Shown here piece by piece: positions 9,950-19,949 of a stretch of DNA of 64,000 nt. The notes beneath the pieces were generated by a model. The model saw only the letters and a program-made list of their open reading frames with translations, did not search any database and had not been told where the DNA came from. Origin of the DNA: Rhodanobacter sp. OK091 (GTDB lineage: Bacteria; Pseudomonadota; Gammaproteobacteria; Xanthomonadales; Rhodanobacteraceae). How positions within the stretch are numbered: position 1 is the first letter of the stretch; every line of letters starts with the position of its first letter. Where the stretch lies: NCBI RefSeq assembly GCF_900142825.1, contig NZ_FRCH01000001.1:1116001-1180000 (forward strand). The letters run 5' to 3'. The position numbers were made by a program, and so were the translations under genes.

Positions 9950-11321
9950 CGGATGCGCCCCCTTTGTTCTTGTCTGCGTGGCCCGGATGACCACCGAGCG
10001 CCGCCACGACCTGTTCCATGCCGGCCGAACGCGAGCCCTTCACCAGGCAGGTGACGCCTGCATGCAATTGCGCATGCAGCGCTGCGATCAGCGCCGCCTT
10101 GTCGCCGAAATGCTGACCCCGCACGCCGAACGCCTCGACCGTGGCCACGCCTAGCGGACCCACCGCGAACAGCCGCTCGACGCCGCGCTCGCGAGCGAGC
10201 GTGCCGATGCCCGCATGCAGCGCACGCGCCTCCGTACCCAGCTCGGCCATGTCGCCCAGCACCAGCCAGCGCTCGCCGTCGGCGAGCAGCAAGGTGTCGA
10301 TCGCCGCCGCCATCGAGCTGGGATTGGCGTTGTAGCTGTCGTCGATCAGCGTCCAGCCACCCGCCATCACTTCGCGGCGCAACCGGCCGGCCGCGCCCGC
10401 CGCGTGTTCCAGCCCGGCGACGATGGTGTCCAGCGGCACCTCCAGCGCCAGCGCGATCGCGGCCGCCGCCAGCGCATTGGCAATGTTGTGGCGCCCCGGC
10501 AGCGGCAACCTGACCTCGGCATCGCCATGCGGCGTGCTGAGCACGAAACGCGAACCGTCCACGCGCTGTTCGATGACGTCGGCGCCGATATCCGCCGGAT
10601 GGTCGAGGCCATAGCGCAGTACCTTGCGCGCGCCAGCCAGCCCGCCAAAGAAACTGGCGAACGCGTCGTCGGCGTTGATGACCGCGATGCCGTCGGCCGG
10701 CAACGCCTGATACAGCGCACCCTTGGTCTCGGCCACGCCTTCGATGCTGCCCATGCGCGCAAGATGCGCCGGCGCGATGAGTGTGACGAGGCCGATATCG
10801 GGCCGTGCGATGGCAGCCAGATACGCGATGTCGCCCGGCTTGCCGGCGCCCATTTCCAGCACCGCGTATTCGGTGTCCTGCGGCATCGCCAGCAAGGTCA
10901 GCGGCAGGCCGAGTTCGTTGTTGAAGTTGCCGGCGCTGACATGGGTGCGGCCGTGCCGCGACAGGATCGAGGCAACCAGTGTCTTCACCGTGGTCTTGCC
11001 GTTGGAGCCGGTGATGCCGACTACCCGCACGTTGCGCTGCGCACGCACCGCGCTGGCCAGATCGCCCAACGCCAGCTCAGCGTCATTGACCAGCAGCTGG
11101 GGCAGATCGCTGTCGAGCTTGCGTGTCACCATGGCGGCAACGGCACCGCGCATGGCAGCCTCGGCCAGATAATCGTGACCGTCCACCCGCTCGCCCTTGA
11201 TCGCCACGAACAGGTCGCCGGGCTGCAACTTACGCGTGTCGATCGCCACGCCCGTGACCTCGGCGTCGGCGCCGAGCAGGCGTCCGTGGGTCCACACCGC
11301 GATAGCGCTCAGCGGCATCAT
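9939..11321 (-). CDS. murF: MurF, UDP-MurNAc-tripeptide--D-Ala-D-Ala ligase
   Basis: MurF completes the cytoplasmic stem peptide by adding D-Ala-D-Ala. The 460-residue product has the Mur-ligase ATP loop [23 protein letters not shown], the [11 protein letters not shown] segment and [13 protein letters not shown]. The first of two adjacent ATG codons (11321) overlaps the murE stop as ATGA. The C terminus ([14 protein letters not shown]) overlaps the mraY start by 11 bases. Confidence 0.96.
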   Translation of the reverse strand: MMPLSAIAVWTHGRLLGADAEVTGVAIDTRKLQPGDLFVAIKGERVDGHDYLAEAAMRGAVAAMVTRKLDSDLPQLLVNDAELALGDLASAVRAQRNVRVVGITGSNGKTTVKTLVASILSRHGRTHVSAGNFNNELGLPLTLLAMPQDTEYAVLEMGAGKPGDIAYLAAIARPDIGLVTLIAPAHLARMGSIEGVAETKGALYQALPADGIAVINADDAFASFFGGLAGARKVLRYGLDHPADIGADVIEQRVDGSRFVLSTPHGDAEVRLPLPGRHNIANALAAAAIALALEVPLDTIVAGLEHAAGAAGRLRREVMAGGWTLIDDSYNANPSSMAAAIDTLLLADGERWLVLGDMAELGTEARALHAGIGTLARERGVERLFAVGPLGVATVEAFGVRGQHFGDKAALIAALHAQLHAGVTCLVKGSRSAGMEQVVAALGGHPGHADKNKGGASDAA

Positions 11322-12826
11322 GCGCGCGGCTCCCGGCTCATCCGTTCCAGCGCGGCGTGCGCCACCGCCAGATCGTCGAATGGACGCTTGCCTGCCGCGC
11401 CTTCCTGGTAGGTTTCGTGCCCCTTGCCGGCGATCAGCACCACGTCGCCCGATTGAGCCAGTTGCAGCGCATGGCCGATCGCCGACGCGCGATCGCGCTC
11501 GACCGTCATCGCACGTGCCGACGCCATGCCGGCGACGATCTGCGCCACGATCGCATCGCCGTCTTCGCCGCGCGGATTGTCGTCGGTGACGATCGCGATA
11601 TCCGCCAGCCGTGCGGCGATCGCCCCCATCAAGGGACGCTTGCCGGCGTCGCGCTCGCCGCCGCAACCGAACACGCAGATCAGCTTGCCGGCGCAGTGCG
11701 CACGTATGGCGTTCAACGCCTGTTCCAGCGCATCCGGGGTATGCGCGTAATCGACTACCACCAGCGGCAGGCCGTGCAGGCCGCCCAGCCGGTTCATCCG
11801 ACCGTTGACCGGCTGCAGTTGCTCGATCGCCACCACGATGCGCGAAAACGGTTCGCCCAGCGCGCCGAGGCAGCCCACCACCGCCAGCAGGTTCGCTACA
11901 TTGAAGCGGCCCAGCAGATGGCTGTTGATTGCCCGCACGCCCCATGGCGTACGCAGCCGGAACGCCAGCCCCTCGGCCGACGTGACGATGGCGCTGGCTG
12001 CAATCTCCGCGTCGTGGTCGTCGGTCGTGCTGAAGCGCAGCGGCTGCACGCCGGCGGGCAGCTGCGCCGCCAGTTCGCGGCCGAACGTATCGTCGATATT
12101 GATCACCGCGCTCTGCAGCCCGGGCCACGCGAACAGTTTCGCCTTGGCCGCGCCGTATGCCTGCATGCTGCCGTGATAGTCGAGATGGTCGCGGGTGAGA
12201 TTGGTGAACGCCGCCACCTCGAAATCCACCGCACCCACGCGACCCTGCTCCAGCGCATGCGACGACACTTCCATCGCTACGTGGCTGACGTCGGCATCGC
12301 GGAAATCCGCCAGCAAAGCCTGCACACTGATCGCATCGGGCGTAGTGCGCTCGCCGTCGCGCAATTGGCCATGCATGCCGGCACCGAGCGTACCGATCGA
12401 GGCCGCGCGATGACCGAGCAGAGTCAGTGCCTGTGCCAGCAGTTGCACACAGGAAGTTTTGCCGTTGGTGCCGGTGACGCCGACCATCCGCATCGATTCG
12501 CTGGGGCGCTCGTAGAAGCGGGCGGCGATTTCACCGACCTGCGCATGCAGGTTGTCGATCCACAGCAGAGGTACGTCCAGCGGCGCCACATCGTCGACCG
12601 CCGGCGCCTCGGCCAATATCACCTGTGCGCCACGCTGTACCGCGCCGGCGGCAAACTCGATGCCGTGAGCCCGGCTGCCGCGCAGCGCGAAAAATGCATC
12701 GCCGCGGCGCACCCGACGCGAGTCCAGCGTCAGTCCCGACACCACGATGCGCCCGGCGCCCGGCGCCGCGGCGACCTGTGCGTCGGCAATCCCCAGCAGC
12801 AGCTGATCGAGGTGGCCGGTGCTCAT
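11318..12826 (-). CDS. murE: MurE, meso-diaminopimelate-adding ligase
   Basis: MurE adds the third stem residue to UDP-MurNAc-L-Ala-D-Glu. The 502-residue product has the ATP loop GVTGTNGKTSCVQLL, the domain-2 segment MEVSSHALEQGRV and the motif DNPRGED. DNPR, rather than DNPA, is the established marker for meso-diaminopimelate specificity, so this organism should have Gram-negative type A1-gamma peptidoglycan. The start overlaps the ftsI stop (ATGA) and the end overlaps murF (ATGA). Confidence 0.97.
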   Translation of the reverse strand: MSTGHLDQLLLGIADAQVAAAPGAGRIVVSGLTLDSRRVRRGDAFFALRGSRAHGIEFAAGAVQRGAQVILAEAPAVDDVAPLDVPLLWIDNLHAQVGEIAARFYERPSESMRMVGVTGTNGKTSCVQLLAQALTLLGHRAASIGTLGAGMHGQLRDGERTTPDAISVQALLADFRDADVSHVAMEVSSHALEQGRVGAVDFEVAAFTNLTRDHLDYHGSMQAYGAAKAKLFAWPGLQSAVINIDDTFGRELAAQLPAGVQPLRFSTTDDHDAEIAASAIVTSAEGLAFRLRTPWGVRAINSHLLGRFNVANLLAVVGCLGALGEPFSRIVVAIEQLQPVNGRMNRLGGLHGLPLVVVDYAHTPDALEQALNAIRAHCAGKLICVFGCGGERDAGKRPLMGAIAARLADIAIVTDDNPRGEDGDAIVAQIVAGMASARAMTVERDRASAIGHALQLAQSGDVVLIAGKGHETYQEGAAGKRPFDDLAVAHAALERMSREPRA

Positions 12827-14640
12827 GGCGTGCCCTCCTCGACCGGCGCTTCTTCGATGTTCGGCGCTACCGGCGGAGCGCTGCCAGTCAGCCCGTTCTC
12901 GACCTGCAAGGGACCGCCCACGTACCAGCGGCCGATATTGTCCGGCGGAATATCCAGCAGGCGCAGCGCGCCGCTCATGACCTTGGCGAACACCGGACCG
13001 GAGACCAGGCCGCCGTAGTAGCTGCCCTTGCGGGGATTGTCGACCACCACCGCGGCAACCAGCCGCGGATTGGTCGCCGGCACCATGCCGGCGAACGCGG
13101 CGCCATAGTTGTCCTTCGAATATCCGCCGGCCACTGCTTTATGGGCCGTGCCGGTCTTGCCTGCCACGGTGTAATTGGCGATCCACGCATAAGGCGCCGC
13201 GGTACCACCCGGCTGAGTGGTGGTCTCCAGCATGTCCACCAGTTCGCGCGCCACTTTCGGCTCGATGATGACCTTCGCGTCGCTGTCGTTGCCCTTGATG
13301 AACGTCGGCGAATGCATGACGCCACCATCGGCGATGGTGGCGTAGGCGTTGGCCAGCTGCAGCGGCGTCACGTTGAGGCCGTAGCCATAGCCCAGGATCG
13401 CCTTTTCCAGCGGCCGCCAGTCGCGCCCCACCCGCAGCAGGCCGGCCGATTCGCCGGGAAAGCCGCTGTTGGTGCTGTTGCCGAAGCCGAATGCGCGATA
13501 GGTGTCGTACATCAGCGCGGTATCGAGCTGCATCGCGATGTGCGCGGCACCGACGTTGCTCGACTTGGTGATCACGCCGGTGGGCGTCAGCAATCCCCAA
13601 TTGTGGGTGTCGTGGATGTCGTGACCCTGGAAATACCAATGCCCGCCGGTGGTATCGATCACCGGACTGGTCGGCGTGAATTTGCCGCTGGACAGCGCCG
13701 CCGCAAGCAGGATCGGCTTGATCGTCGAGCCCGGCTCCAGCAAGTCGGTCATCGCACGATTGCGCCGCTCCGCGGGCTTGCTGCTGTTGACCGCATTGGG
13801 GTTGTAGGTCGGCAGGTTGACCATCGCCAGTACTTCGCCGGTCTTCACGTCGAGTATCACCATCGAGGCCGAATCGGCCTGCGACTTTTCCAGCGTGCTT
13901 TTCAGCTCGTTATAGGCGAGAAACTGAATGCGGCGGTCGATGCTGAGCGTGAGGTTCTGCCCCGGCTTCGGCGCGCGAATCTGCTCGACGTCTTCCACCA
14001 CATGACCCATGCGGTCGCGGATGACGCGCTTGGAACCCGGCTTGCCGGACAGCCAGTCGTCGTACGCCAGCTCCAGGCCTTCCTGGCCGTGGTCGTCGAT
14101 GTTGGTGAAACCGAGCACGTGCGAGGTGACTTCGCCGGACGGGTAGTAGCGCTTGAACTCGCGCTGCCCATTGATGCCGGGAATGCCCAGATCCAGCACG
14201 GCCTGCGCAGCCTCCGGCGCCATCTGCCGGCGCAGATAGACAAATTCCTTGTCGGAACGCTGCGCCAGCTGCTCCTTCAATTCGCCCGCGTCCACACCCA
14301 GCGCCTGCGCCAGCTGCGGAATGCGATCGTCGTTTTCAAGCACTTCGGGCGGATTCGCCCAGATCGACATCACCGGTGTCGACACCGCCAGCGGCTCGCC
14401 GTTGCGGTCGAAGATGGTGCCGCGCGACACCGGGATCGGCATCACCCGCAGGAAGCGCGCGTCGCCCTGGCTCTGATAGAACTGCTTGCGCACCACCTGC
14501 AGATCGAACGCACGCGCCACCAGTCCGATGGAGGCCAGCCCGAGCAGGCCGACCACCACCATCATGCGCTTGCGCGAGCTGGGCCCGGCACTGCGGCGGC
14601 GGCCGTGCTGGGGAGGCGTGATGTGCTGGCGCCAGCCCAT
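12823..14640 (-). CDS. ftsI: FtsI (PBP3), septal peptidoglycan transpeptidase
   Basis: FtsI is a class B penicillin-binding protein that cross-links septal peptidoglycan in partnership with FtsW. The 605-residue product has one N-terminal membrane segment (about residues 26-45), a pedestal domain with RGTIFDRNGEPLA, and a transpeptidase domain. The active-site motifs are S-T-I-K (in EPGSTIKPI), S-S-N (in TKSSNVGAAH) and K-T-G (in AGKTGTAHKAV). The start overlaps the ftsL stop by one base (TGATG). Confidence 0.97.
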   Translation of the reverse strand: MGWRQHITPPQHGRRRSAGPSSRKRMMVVVGLLGLASIGLVARAFDLQVVRKQFYQSQGDARFLRVMPIPVSRGTIFDRNGEPLAVSTPVMSIWANPPEVLENDDRIPQLAQALGVDAGELKEQLAQRSDKEFVYLRRQMAPEAAQAVLDLGIPGINGQREFKRYYPSGEVTSHVLGFTNIDDHGQEGLELAYDDWLSGKPGSKRVIRDRMGHVVEDVEQIRAPKPGQNLTLSIDRRIQFLAYNELKSTLEKSQADSASMVILDVKTGEVLAMVNLPTYNPNAVNSSKPAERRNRAMTDLLEPGSTIKPILLAAALSSGKFTPTSPVIDTTGGHWYFQGHDIHDTHNWGLLTPTGVITKSSNVGAAHIAMQLDTALMYDTYRAFGFGNSTNSGFPGESAGLLRVGRDWRPLEKAILGYGYGLNVTPLQLANAYATIADGGVMHSPTFIKGNDSDAKVIIEPKVARELVDMLETTTQPGGTAAPYAWIANYTVAGKTGTAHKAVAGGYSKDNYGAAFAGMVPATNPRLVAAVVVDNPRKGSYYGGLVSGPVFAKVMSGALRLLDIPPDNIGRWYVGGPLQVENGLTGSAPPVAPNIEEAPVEEGTP

Positions 14641-14909
14641 CAGCGCAGCAACCGGATGTCTTGCGGACGCGGATCGAGCATGCCCAGCTTCTGCCGGGCC
14701 TCATCGTCGATGCGCCGCGGTTCGGCATAGGTGGCCTGCTCCAATTCGAGCCTGCCGTATTCAATGTTCAATTCGTCGCGCTGGTTCTGCAGTGCGGTCA
14801 GGTTGACGAACAGCACGCGGCTCTCGTGGCGCGTCCACACCACACCGATCGCACTGGCCAGGACCGCCGCGAGCAGGATCAGCATGAACAGGGCGCCGAT
14901 CGTCTTCAC
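14640..14909 (-). CDS. ftsL: FtsL, small bitopic divisome protein
   Basis: FtsL forms a membrane complex with FtsB and FtsQ that activates FtsWI. The 89-residue product has a membrane span near its start (about residues 6-24, [19 protein letters not shown]). A periplasmic helix suited to coiled-coil pairing follows ([20 protein letters not shown]). Sequence conservation in this family is low, so the call rests on size, topology and position between rsmH and ftsI. It overlaps both neighbours (ATGA with rsmH, TGATG with ftsI). Confidence 0.9.
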   Translation of the reverse strand: MKTIGALFMLILLAAVLASAIGVVWTRHESRVLFVNLTALQNQRDELNIEYGRLELEQATYAEPRRIDDEARQKLGMLDPRPQDIRLLR

Positions 14910-15847
14910 GCGCGGCCTCCTTCCGGTAATTTTTCCGCCACGCGCAGCACGGCCGAGCGCGAACGCGGGTTCGCGGCCTGCTCGGCAGCGGACGGAAACT
15001 GCGCCTTGCCGACGGCAACCAGACGCGTCGGCGCAGCCTGCACCGGCGGTCCGCGGCGGCTGTTCTGCACACGGCCGGAGTGGTCGCGGATGAACAGCTT
15101 CACCGCGCGATCTTCCAGCGAATGGAAACTGATGACCGCCAGCCGGCCACCCGGCTTGAGCCGCTCCAGCGCTGCATTCAGACCTTGCTGCAACGCGTCC
15201 AGCTCACCGTTCACGCGGATGCGCAACGCCTGGAAGCTGCGCGTAGCCGGATGCTTGCCCGGTTCGCGACGACCGACCACGCGCTCGATCAGCGCAGCCA
15301 GCTGACCGGTGCGGGTGAACGGGGTGGCTGTGCGATCCGCGACGATAGCGCGGGCGATGCGCCGGCCGTGACGCTCCTCGCCGAAGTTCCACAACACTTC
15401 GGTGATCTCGCGCTCGCTGGCATGCGCCAGGAAATCGGCGGCGCTTTCGCCCTGGGTGGTGTCCATGCGCATGTCCAGCGGCGCATCGGCCATGAAACTG
15501 AAACCGCGGGCGGCCTCGTCCAGCTGCGGCGAGGACACGCCCAGATCCAGCAGCACGCCGTCCAGGCCGGCGGCGGTTTCGTCCCATTCGGCCAGGCTGG
15601 AAAAATTGGCATGCCGGATCGACACGCGCGGATCGCCGGCAAATTCGGCCTGAGCCGTGGCGATCGCCGTGGGATCGCGGTCCATCAGCAGCAGCCGGCC
15701 ATTGGGACCGAGGCGCGACAGTACGGCGCGAGCGTGACCGCCGCGACCAAACGTTCCATCGAGATAGCGCCCGCCACCCTGCACGGCGAGTCCCTCCACT
15801 GCTTCACCCAGCATCACCGGGATGTGCCGCAAAACTTGCTCGGCCAT
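14906..15847 (-). CDS. rsmH: RsmH, 16S rRNA m4C1402 methyltransferase
   Basis: RsmH (MraW) methylates N4 of C1402 in the decoding centre of 16S rRNA using SAM. The 313-residue product begins [20 protein letters not shown]. It contains the SAM-binding motif [20 protein letters not shown], the [11 protein letters not shown] motif, and [14 protein letters not shown] near the C terminus. The frame is open to 15871, but the ATG at 15847 gives the conserved N terminus, with GGGAG-type sequence upstream. It lies 42 bases after mraZ and overlaps ftsL. Confidence 0.96.
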   Translation of the reverse strand: MAEQVLRHIPVMLGEAVEGLAVQGGGRYLDGTFGRGGHARAVLSRLGPNGRLLLMDRDPTAIATAQAEFAGDPRVSIRHANFSSLAEWDETAAGLDGVLLDLGVSSPQLDEAARGFSFMADAPLDMRMDTTQGESAADFLAHASEREITEVLWNFGEERHGRRIARAIVADRTATPFTRTGQLAALIERVVGRREPGKHPATRSFQALRIRVNGELDALQQGLNAALERLKPGGRLAVISFHSLEDRAVKLFIRDHSGRVQNSRRGPPVQAAPTRLVAVGKAQFPSAAEQAANPRSRSAVLRVAEKLPEGGRA

Positions 15848-15889
15848 GCCGCACTCCCGCTCCCGTCCCACGTCTGTCGCTGCGCCCGC

Positions 15890-16336
15890 TTACAGGCGCA
15901 GTACGGCCATTTCGTCAGTGATCTCGTCTTCGCCGATGCTCTGGCGGATCTTGGCCAGATGAGCCTGTTCGCTCCAAAGCTCGAACTTGTTGCCCATGCC
16001 CAGCAGCACCGCCTTCTTCTCGATACCTGCAGCGGCCCGCTGACTGGCCGGCAGCAACACCCGCGCCGCGCCATCGGGCTCGACCACGGCGGCGGCGCCG
16101 ACCAGCTTCATCTGCATGTCGCGATGGGCGGCCTTGACCTTGGGCAGCGCATTCACCTGATCGCGCACCTGCTCCCACTCGGCATGCGGGAACAGCCAGA
16201 GGCAGCCCGGTTCGAACGGGTTGTAGGTGATCACCAGACGATTCGCGCACTCGCCCGCCACCAATTCGCGATACGCGGTTGGAATGGCCAGGCGACCCTT
16301 GTCGTCTACGGTGATGGCGGTTTCGCCCTGGAACAC
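15890..16336 (-). CDS. mraZ: MraZ, transcriptional regulator of the dcw cluster
   Basis: MraZ is an AbrB-fold DNA-binding protein that represses its own operon in E. coli. The 148-residue product starts at GTG ([23 protein letters not shown]) and contains two SpoVT/AbrB-like repeats; the second covers [23 protein letters not shown]. It heads the division cluster. The promoter just upstream contains the expected repeated TGGGN boxes, which supports an autoregulatory role here. Confidence 0.95.
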   Translation of the reverse strand: MFQGETAITVDDKGRLAIPTAYRELVAGECANRLVITYNPFEPGCLWLFPHAEWEQVRDQVNALPKVKAAHRDMQMKLVGAAAVVEPDGAARVLLPASQRAAAGIEKKAVLLGMGNKFELWSEQAHLAKIRQSIGEDEITDEMAVLRL

Positions 16337-16346
16337 AGTCGTTGAA

Positions 16347-16381
16347 CTCCACTAAAACCCACGATTTCACACTGGAACCCA
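16347..16381 (-). promoter_or_regulatory. MraZ operator: four boxes at 10-base spacing
   Basis: Reading the minus strand downstream from the -10 box, TGGGT, TGTGA, TGGGT and TGGAG occur at exact 10-base intervals (16381-16377, 16371-16367, 16361-16357, 16351-16347). MraZ is known to bind direct TGGGN repeats with 5-base spacers, so boxes 1 and 3 are canonical and 2 and 4 degenerate. The array covers the presumed transcription start, and box 4 coincides with the mraZ ribosome-binding region. Confidence 0.8.
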
Positions 16382-16409
16382 CGATAGTCTCGGTTCATGA
16401 GACTGTCAA
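16381..16409 (-). promoter_or_regulatory. Sigma-70 promoter of the dcw cluster
   Basis: On the minus strand a perfect -35 box TTGACA (16409-16404) is followed after exactly 17 bases by TATCGT (16386-16381). The predicted transcript starts about 40 bases before the mraZ GTG. This is the best-looking promoter in the window and the natural start point of the whole operon. Confidence 0.85.
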
Positions 16410-16655
16410 GGGAATTTCGCTTGTGAATCAAGGAGAAAGGCGAAGTTGTGGCGGTAATTCCAGCGTTTTCTCACGAACCATTGCAAGGTGTTTGAAAGCA
16501 AGGGATTTTTTAATTCCGAATCAGTGCCAGCGCGGCGTCTGACAGGGATCGATTCGGGATGGCCGGCCACGTCGCGATGAACCGGCGTTCATCCGCCCGC
16601 ACTCTCACATATCACTCCCGACGGGGACGCTTGCCGCGCCGGGAGTGAATTCATG
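16410..16655. other. Intergenic region upstream of the mraZ promoter
   Basis: No gene was seen. An 8-base inverted repeat, CACTCCCG (16613-16620) against CGGGAGTG (16640-16647), lies just beyond the 3' end of rnpB. It may help end that transcript, though no T-run follows. Base composition falls noticeably at 16430-16520, the segment just upstream of the dcw promoter. Confidence 0.5.
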
Positions 16656-17034
<379 letters not shown>

Positions 17035-17038
17035 GTCT

Positions 17039-17115
17039 AGAGTGAAGAGGAGTGAGAAACGAGAGAAAAGCTCGCCCATCCATGCTTTCTCTCATTTCTC
17101 ACTTCTCTTCACTCA
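17039..17115. repeat. Long near-perfect inverted repeat between rsmI and rnpB
   Basis: A purine-rich arm of about 30 bases (17040-17070, AGTGAAGAGGAGTGAGAAAC and onward) is mirrored, with two or three mismatches, by a pyrimidine-rich arm (17085-17113). They flank a 14-base loop (CTCGCCCATCCATG). The right arm runs a few bases into the 3' end of rsmI and contributes its last codons and stop. It could act as a terminator for rsmI or be an interspersed palindromic element. The rnpB promoter must lie very close by or inside it. Confidence 0.75.
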
Positions 17116-17939
17116 CTCCTGTAAAGCTCCTTGCGCGGCGCGCCGGTGATCGCCGCCGCCATCTTCGCCGCCTTCGCCGGCGGCAGTTCCTCGCGCAGGA
17201 TCGCGAAGATGCGCCGACCCTCGACCAGCTTCGCATCAGCTTCCTCGCCACGCCCGGCCACCAGGATCACGCATTCACCGCGCTGCTGATCGGGATCGGC
17301 CGCGACTCGCGCCGCCAGCTCCGCCAGCGGCTCGCCCAGCACCGTTTCGAACATCTTGGTCAGCTCGCGCGCCAGCACCGCTTCCCGGGTGGCGCCGAAG
17401 ATGTCGCGCATGTCGGCCAGACTCTCGGCGACCCGATGCGACGACTCGTAGAAGATGAGCGTGCGTGCATCGCCGCCAAGCTCCTGCAGACGGCTGCGTC
17501 GTGCCGCCGCCTTGGGTGGCAGGAAACCTTCGAACACGAACCGGTCGCTGGGCAGTCCGGCCACCGACAGCGCAGCGATCGCCGCGCAGGCACCCGGTAC
17601 CGGAATGCAGCGAATGCCGGCCGCGCGCGCAGCGCGCACCAGCCGGAAGCCCGGATCACTGATCAGCGGCGTGCCGGCGTCCGAGATCAGCGCTACCGAA
17701 TCGCCTGCCTCCATTCTCCGTACGATCGCGTCCACCGCATCGCGCTCGTTGTGGTCGTGCAGGGCGATCAATGGCGTGTCGATATTGTGATGCACCAGCA
17801 ACGGCCGACTGTGCCGGGTGTCTTCGGCGGCGATCACCGCGACCTCACGCAACGTCACGATAGCGCGGGCAGACAAGTCGTCGCGATGACCGATCGGGGT
17901 GGCAACCACCCACAGACAACCTGGCTGAACTGATGACAT
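17109..17939 (-). CDS. rsmI: RsmI, 16S rRNA 2'-O-methyltransferase (C1402)
   Basis: RsmI methylates the ribose of C1402 in 16S rRNA, the same nucleotide that RsmH modifies at N4. The 276-residue product is a tetrapyrrole-methylase-fold protein with LWVVATPIGHRDDLSARA, EDTRHSRPLL, LISDAGTPLISDPGFRLV and PVPGACAAIAALSVAGLP. The ATG at 17939 has GGAG seven bases before it; an ATG six bases further upstream is too close to that site. The open frame extends far upstream only as antisense to lpoA. It is divergent from lpoA, as is common in gammaproteobacteria. Confidence 0.95.
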   Translation of the reverse strand: MSSVQPGCLWVVATPIGHRDDLSARAIVTLREVAVIAAEDTRHSRPLLVHHNIDTPLIALHDHNERDAVDAIVRRMEAGDSVALISDAGTPLISDPGFRLVRAARAAGIRCIPVPGACAAIAALSVAGLPSDRFVFEGFLPPKAAARRSRLQELGGDARTLIFYESSHRVAESLADMRDIFGATREAVLARELTKMFETVLGEPLAELAARVAADPDQQRGECVILVAGRGEEADAKLVEGRRIFAILREELPPAKAAKMAAAITGAPRKELYRSE

Positions 17940-18020
17940 CGTCATACTCCTGCGCCGTGAGCCGGCGATCCGATCGGCTATGATCGCGCATTGACGACCA
18001 TGACGAACAAGGGATATCCC

Positions 18021-19949
18021 ATGCGCCTCATGCGCCTCTCGCGCGCCGCCGCGACCGGACTGTTTTTTTCCGTGGTTCTGGCTGCCTGCGTGCCGATGAA
18101 CGCGCCGCGCTCGCCGGCCGAAATCGCCGCCGCACAGAGCGCCGATGCACTGGCGCAACAAGGTCAATTCACTCAAGCTGCGCAAGCCTACCAGGCGCTG
18201 GCGGACCAATCGCCCGGCCATGCCGACAGCTACCGTCTGCAAGCTGCCGAAGCCTGGCGACAGGAAGGCCAGATCGAACGTGCAGCCCCGTTTCTTGCCG
18301 GCATCAAGCGGCAACGCCTTAGCGACGATGAGCCGTTGCGCCTCGACCTGCTGCAGGCCGAACTGGCGCTCGACCAGCATGACGCGGCCACCGCGCTGCG
18401 GCTCACCACCCAGCCGAACGTCACGGTGCCGGCAGCGCTGCAGCTGCGCCTGCTGGAACTGCGCTCGCGTGCGATGGCCGCGAGCGACGACAACTGGGGG
18501 GCCGCACGCACCCGCGTGCAGATGGACGACCAGTTGAGCGGTTTCGATCACACCCAGAACCGTCGGCAAATCCTCGACCTGCTCGGCAAACTCGGCGTCG
18601 ACCCGCTCAAGCAACGCGCTGCCGCGATGAAGCCGGGTGATCGCATGCTGCCCTGGGTCAACGAAGCATTGACTCAGCTCGGTGTCGTCGTGGCGCAACC
18701 GCAACCGGAATTGCAGCAACCTGTTGGCACCCTGCTGCCGGGCGCGAATGCCAATGTGCGCGAAGGCTACAAAGTGCCGGCCCAGGTGGCCCTGCTGTTG
18801 CCCAACGACGGCAATTACGCAGCCGCCAGCACGTCGATACGCGAGGGTTTCTTCGCCGCCTATCTCGATGCGGGGCGCAATCATGCGCCACGCCCATCCG
18901 TGCGCGTGTACGACAGCAAGGGCACCGGCGACGGTGCGATCAAGGCCTATCAGCAGGCGGTCAGCGACGGTGCCAGGCTGATCGTCGGCCCGCTGACTCG
19001 CGGCGAAGTCGCCGCCGTGTTCGGCCAGGCACAACTGCCGGTACCGGTGCTGGCGTTGAACCATCCCGACGACAAGCAACTGCCCGCCAGCGACGCCAGC
19101 GAATTCGGCCTGCTGCCGGAAACCGAAGGTGCCCAAGCCGCCGACCACATGGTCGAGCGCGGCCTGCGTCAGGTCTACCTGGTGACTTCCAACGATGACT
19201 TCGCCCACCGCGCCGCGGGTGCCTTCAAGGCCGAGCTTGCGGCCCGCGGCGGTCAGCTGCTTGGCGCGGCCACCCTGCCGGCTGGCACCACCACCAGTTA
19301 CGCCGACACCATCGCGGGGCTGCACTTTCCCGCATCCGCATCCGCGCCTGCACCCGCCGCCACTACTGCCGACAACACCGCGACGCCGGCCAGCGCTGCC
19401 GGCGACACCGGCATCTTCATCAGCATGCGCCCGGCGCAGGCGCGACTGCTGTTGCCGCAGCTGCGCATCGCGCGGGTCAGCCTTCCTGTGGTCGCCACCT
19501 CGCACGTCTACGAAGGTAGCGACGACGCTTCGGCCAATCGCGACCTGGATGGCGTGGAATTCTGCGATTCACCGTGGCTGTTCAATGCCCAGCCGGGCCT
19601 GCCCAATCATGACGACATCGCCGCCCAGCTGCCGTCGGCCCGTGGTGCTGGTGCGCGGCTGTTCGCGTTCGGCATGGATGCATGGAACCTGGTGCCCTAC
19701 CTCGACTGGCTGCGCGCCCATCCGGGCAGCTACGTTCCGGGCGCCAGCGGGCAGCTCACCGCCGACCAGTTCGGCCGCATGCGCCGCGTGCTGATCTGGG
19801 CACAATTCCAGGATGGCCTGGCGCACCCGCTGAGCGGCAACCTGCAGACCGACGACGTGCCGACCAGCACCTCGCCTGCGGACAACTCCTCGGCACCCGC
19901 CACCAGCTTCAACAAACCCGCCGACACCAGCCAGCCCGTCAGCCACTGA
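18021..19949 (+). CDS. lpoA: LpoA/LppC-like outer-membrane lipoprotein activator of penicillin-binding protein
   Basis: LpoA-family proteins reach through the peptidoglycan to stimulate PBP1A. The 642-residue product has a lipoprotein signal (FFSVVLAAC, Cys at about residue 21), an N-terminal TPR-like helical region (about 35-230), and a C-terminal periplasmic-binding-protein-like domain (KVPAQVALLLPNDGNYA to the end). An Ala/Pro/Thr-rich low-complexity stretch (about 433-455) interrupts that domain. The ATG at 18021 has AAGGGA upstream; earlier in-frame TTG and ATG codons lack this. A TATGAT -10 box lies at about 17980. The stop overlaps the yraN start. Confidence 0.88.
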   Translation: MRLMRLSRAAATGLFFSVVLAACVPMNAPRSPAEIAAAQSADALAQQGQFTQAAQAYQALADQSPGHADSYRLQAAEAWRQEGQIERAAPFLAGIKRQRLSDDEPLRLDLLQAELALDQHDAATALRLTTQPNVTVPAALQLRLLELRSRAMAASDDNWGAARTRVQMDDQLSGFDHTQNRRQILDLLGKLGVDPLKQRAAAMKPGDRMLPWVNEALTQLGVVVAQPQPELQQPVGTLLPGANANVREGYKVPAQVALLLPNDGNYAAASTSIREGFFAAYLDAGRNHAPRPSVRVYDSKGTGDGAIKAYQQAVSDGARLIVGPLTRGEVAAVFGQAQLPVPVLALNHPDDKQLPASDASEFGLLPETEGAQAADHMVERGLRQVYLVTSNDDFAHRAAGAFKAELAARGGQLLGAATLPAGTTTSYADTIAGLHFPASASAPAPAATTADNTATPASAAGDTGIFISMRPAQARLLLPQLRIARVSLPVVATSHVYEGSDDASANRDLDGVEFCDSPWLFNAQPGLPNHDDIAAQLPSARGAGARLFAFGMDAWNLVPYLDWLRAHPGSYVPGASGQLTADQFGRMRRVLIWAQFQDGLAHPLSGNLQTDDVPTSTSPADNSSAPATSFNKPADTSQPVSH

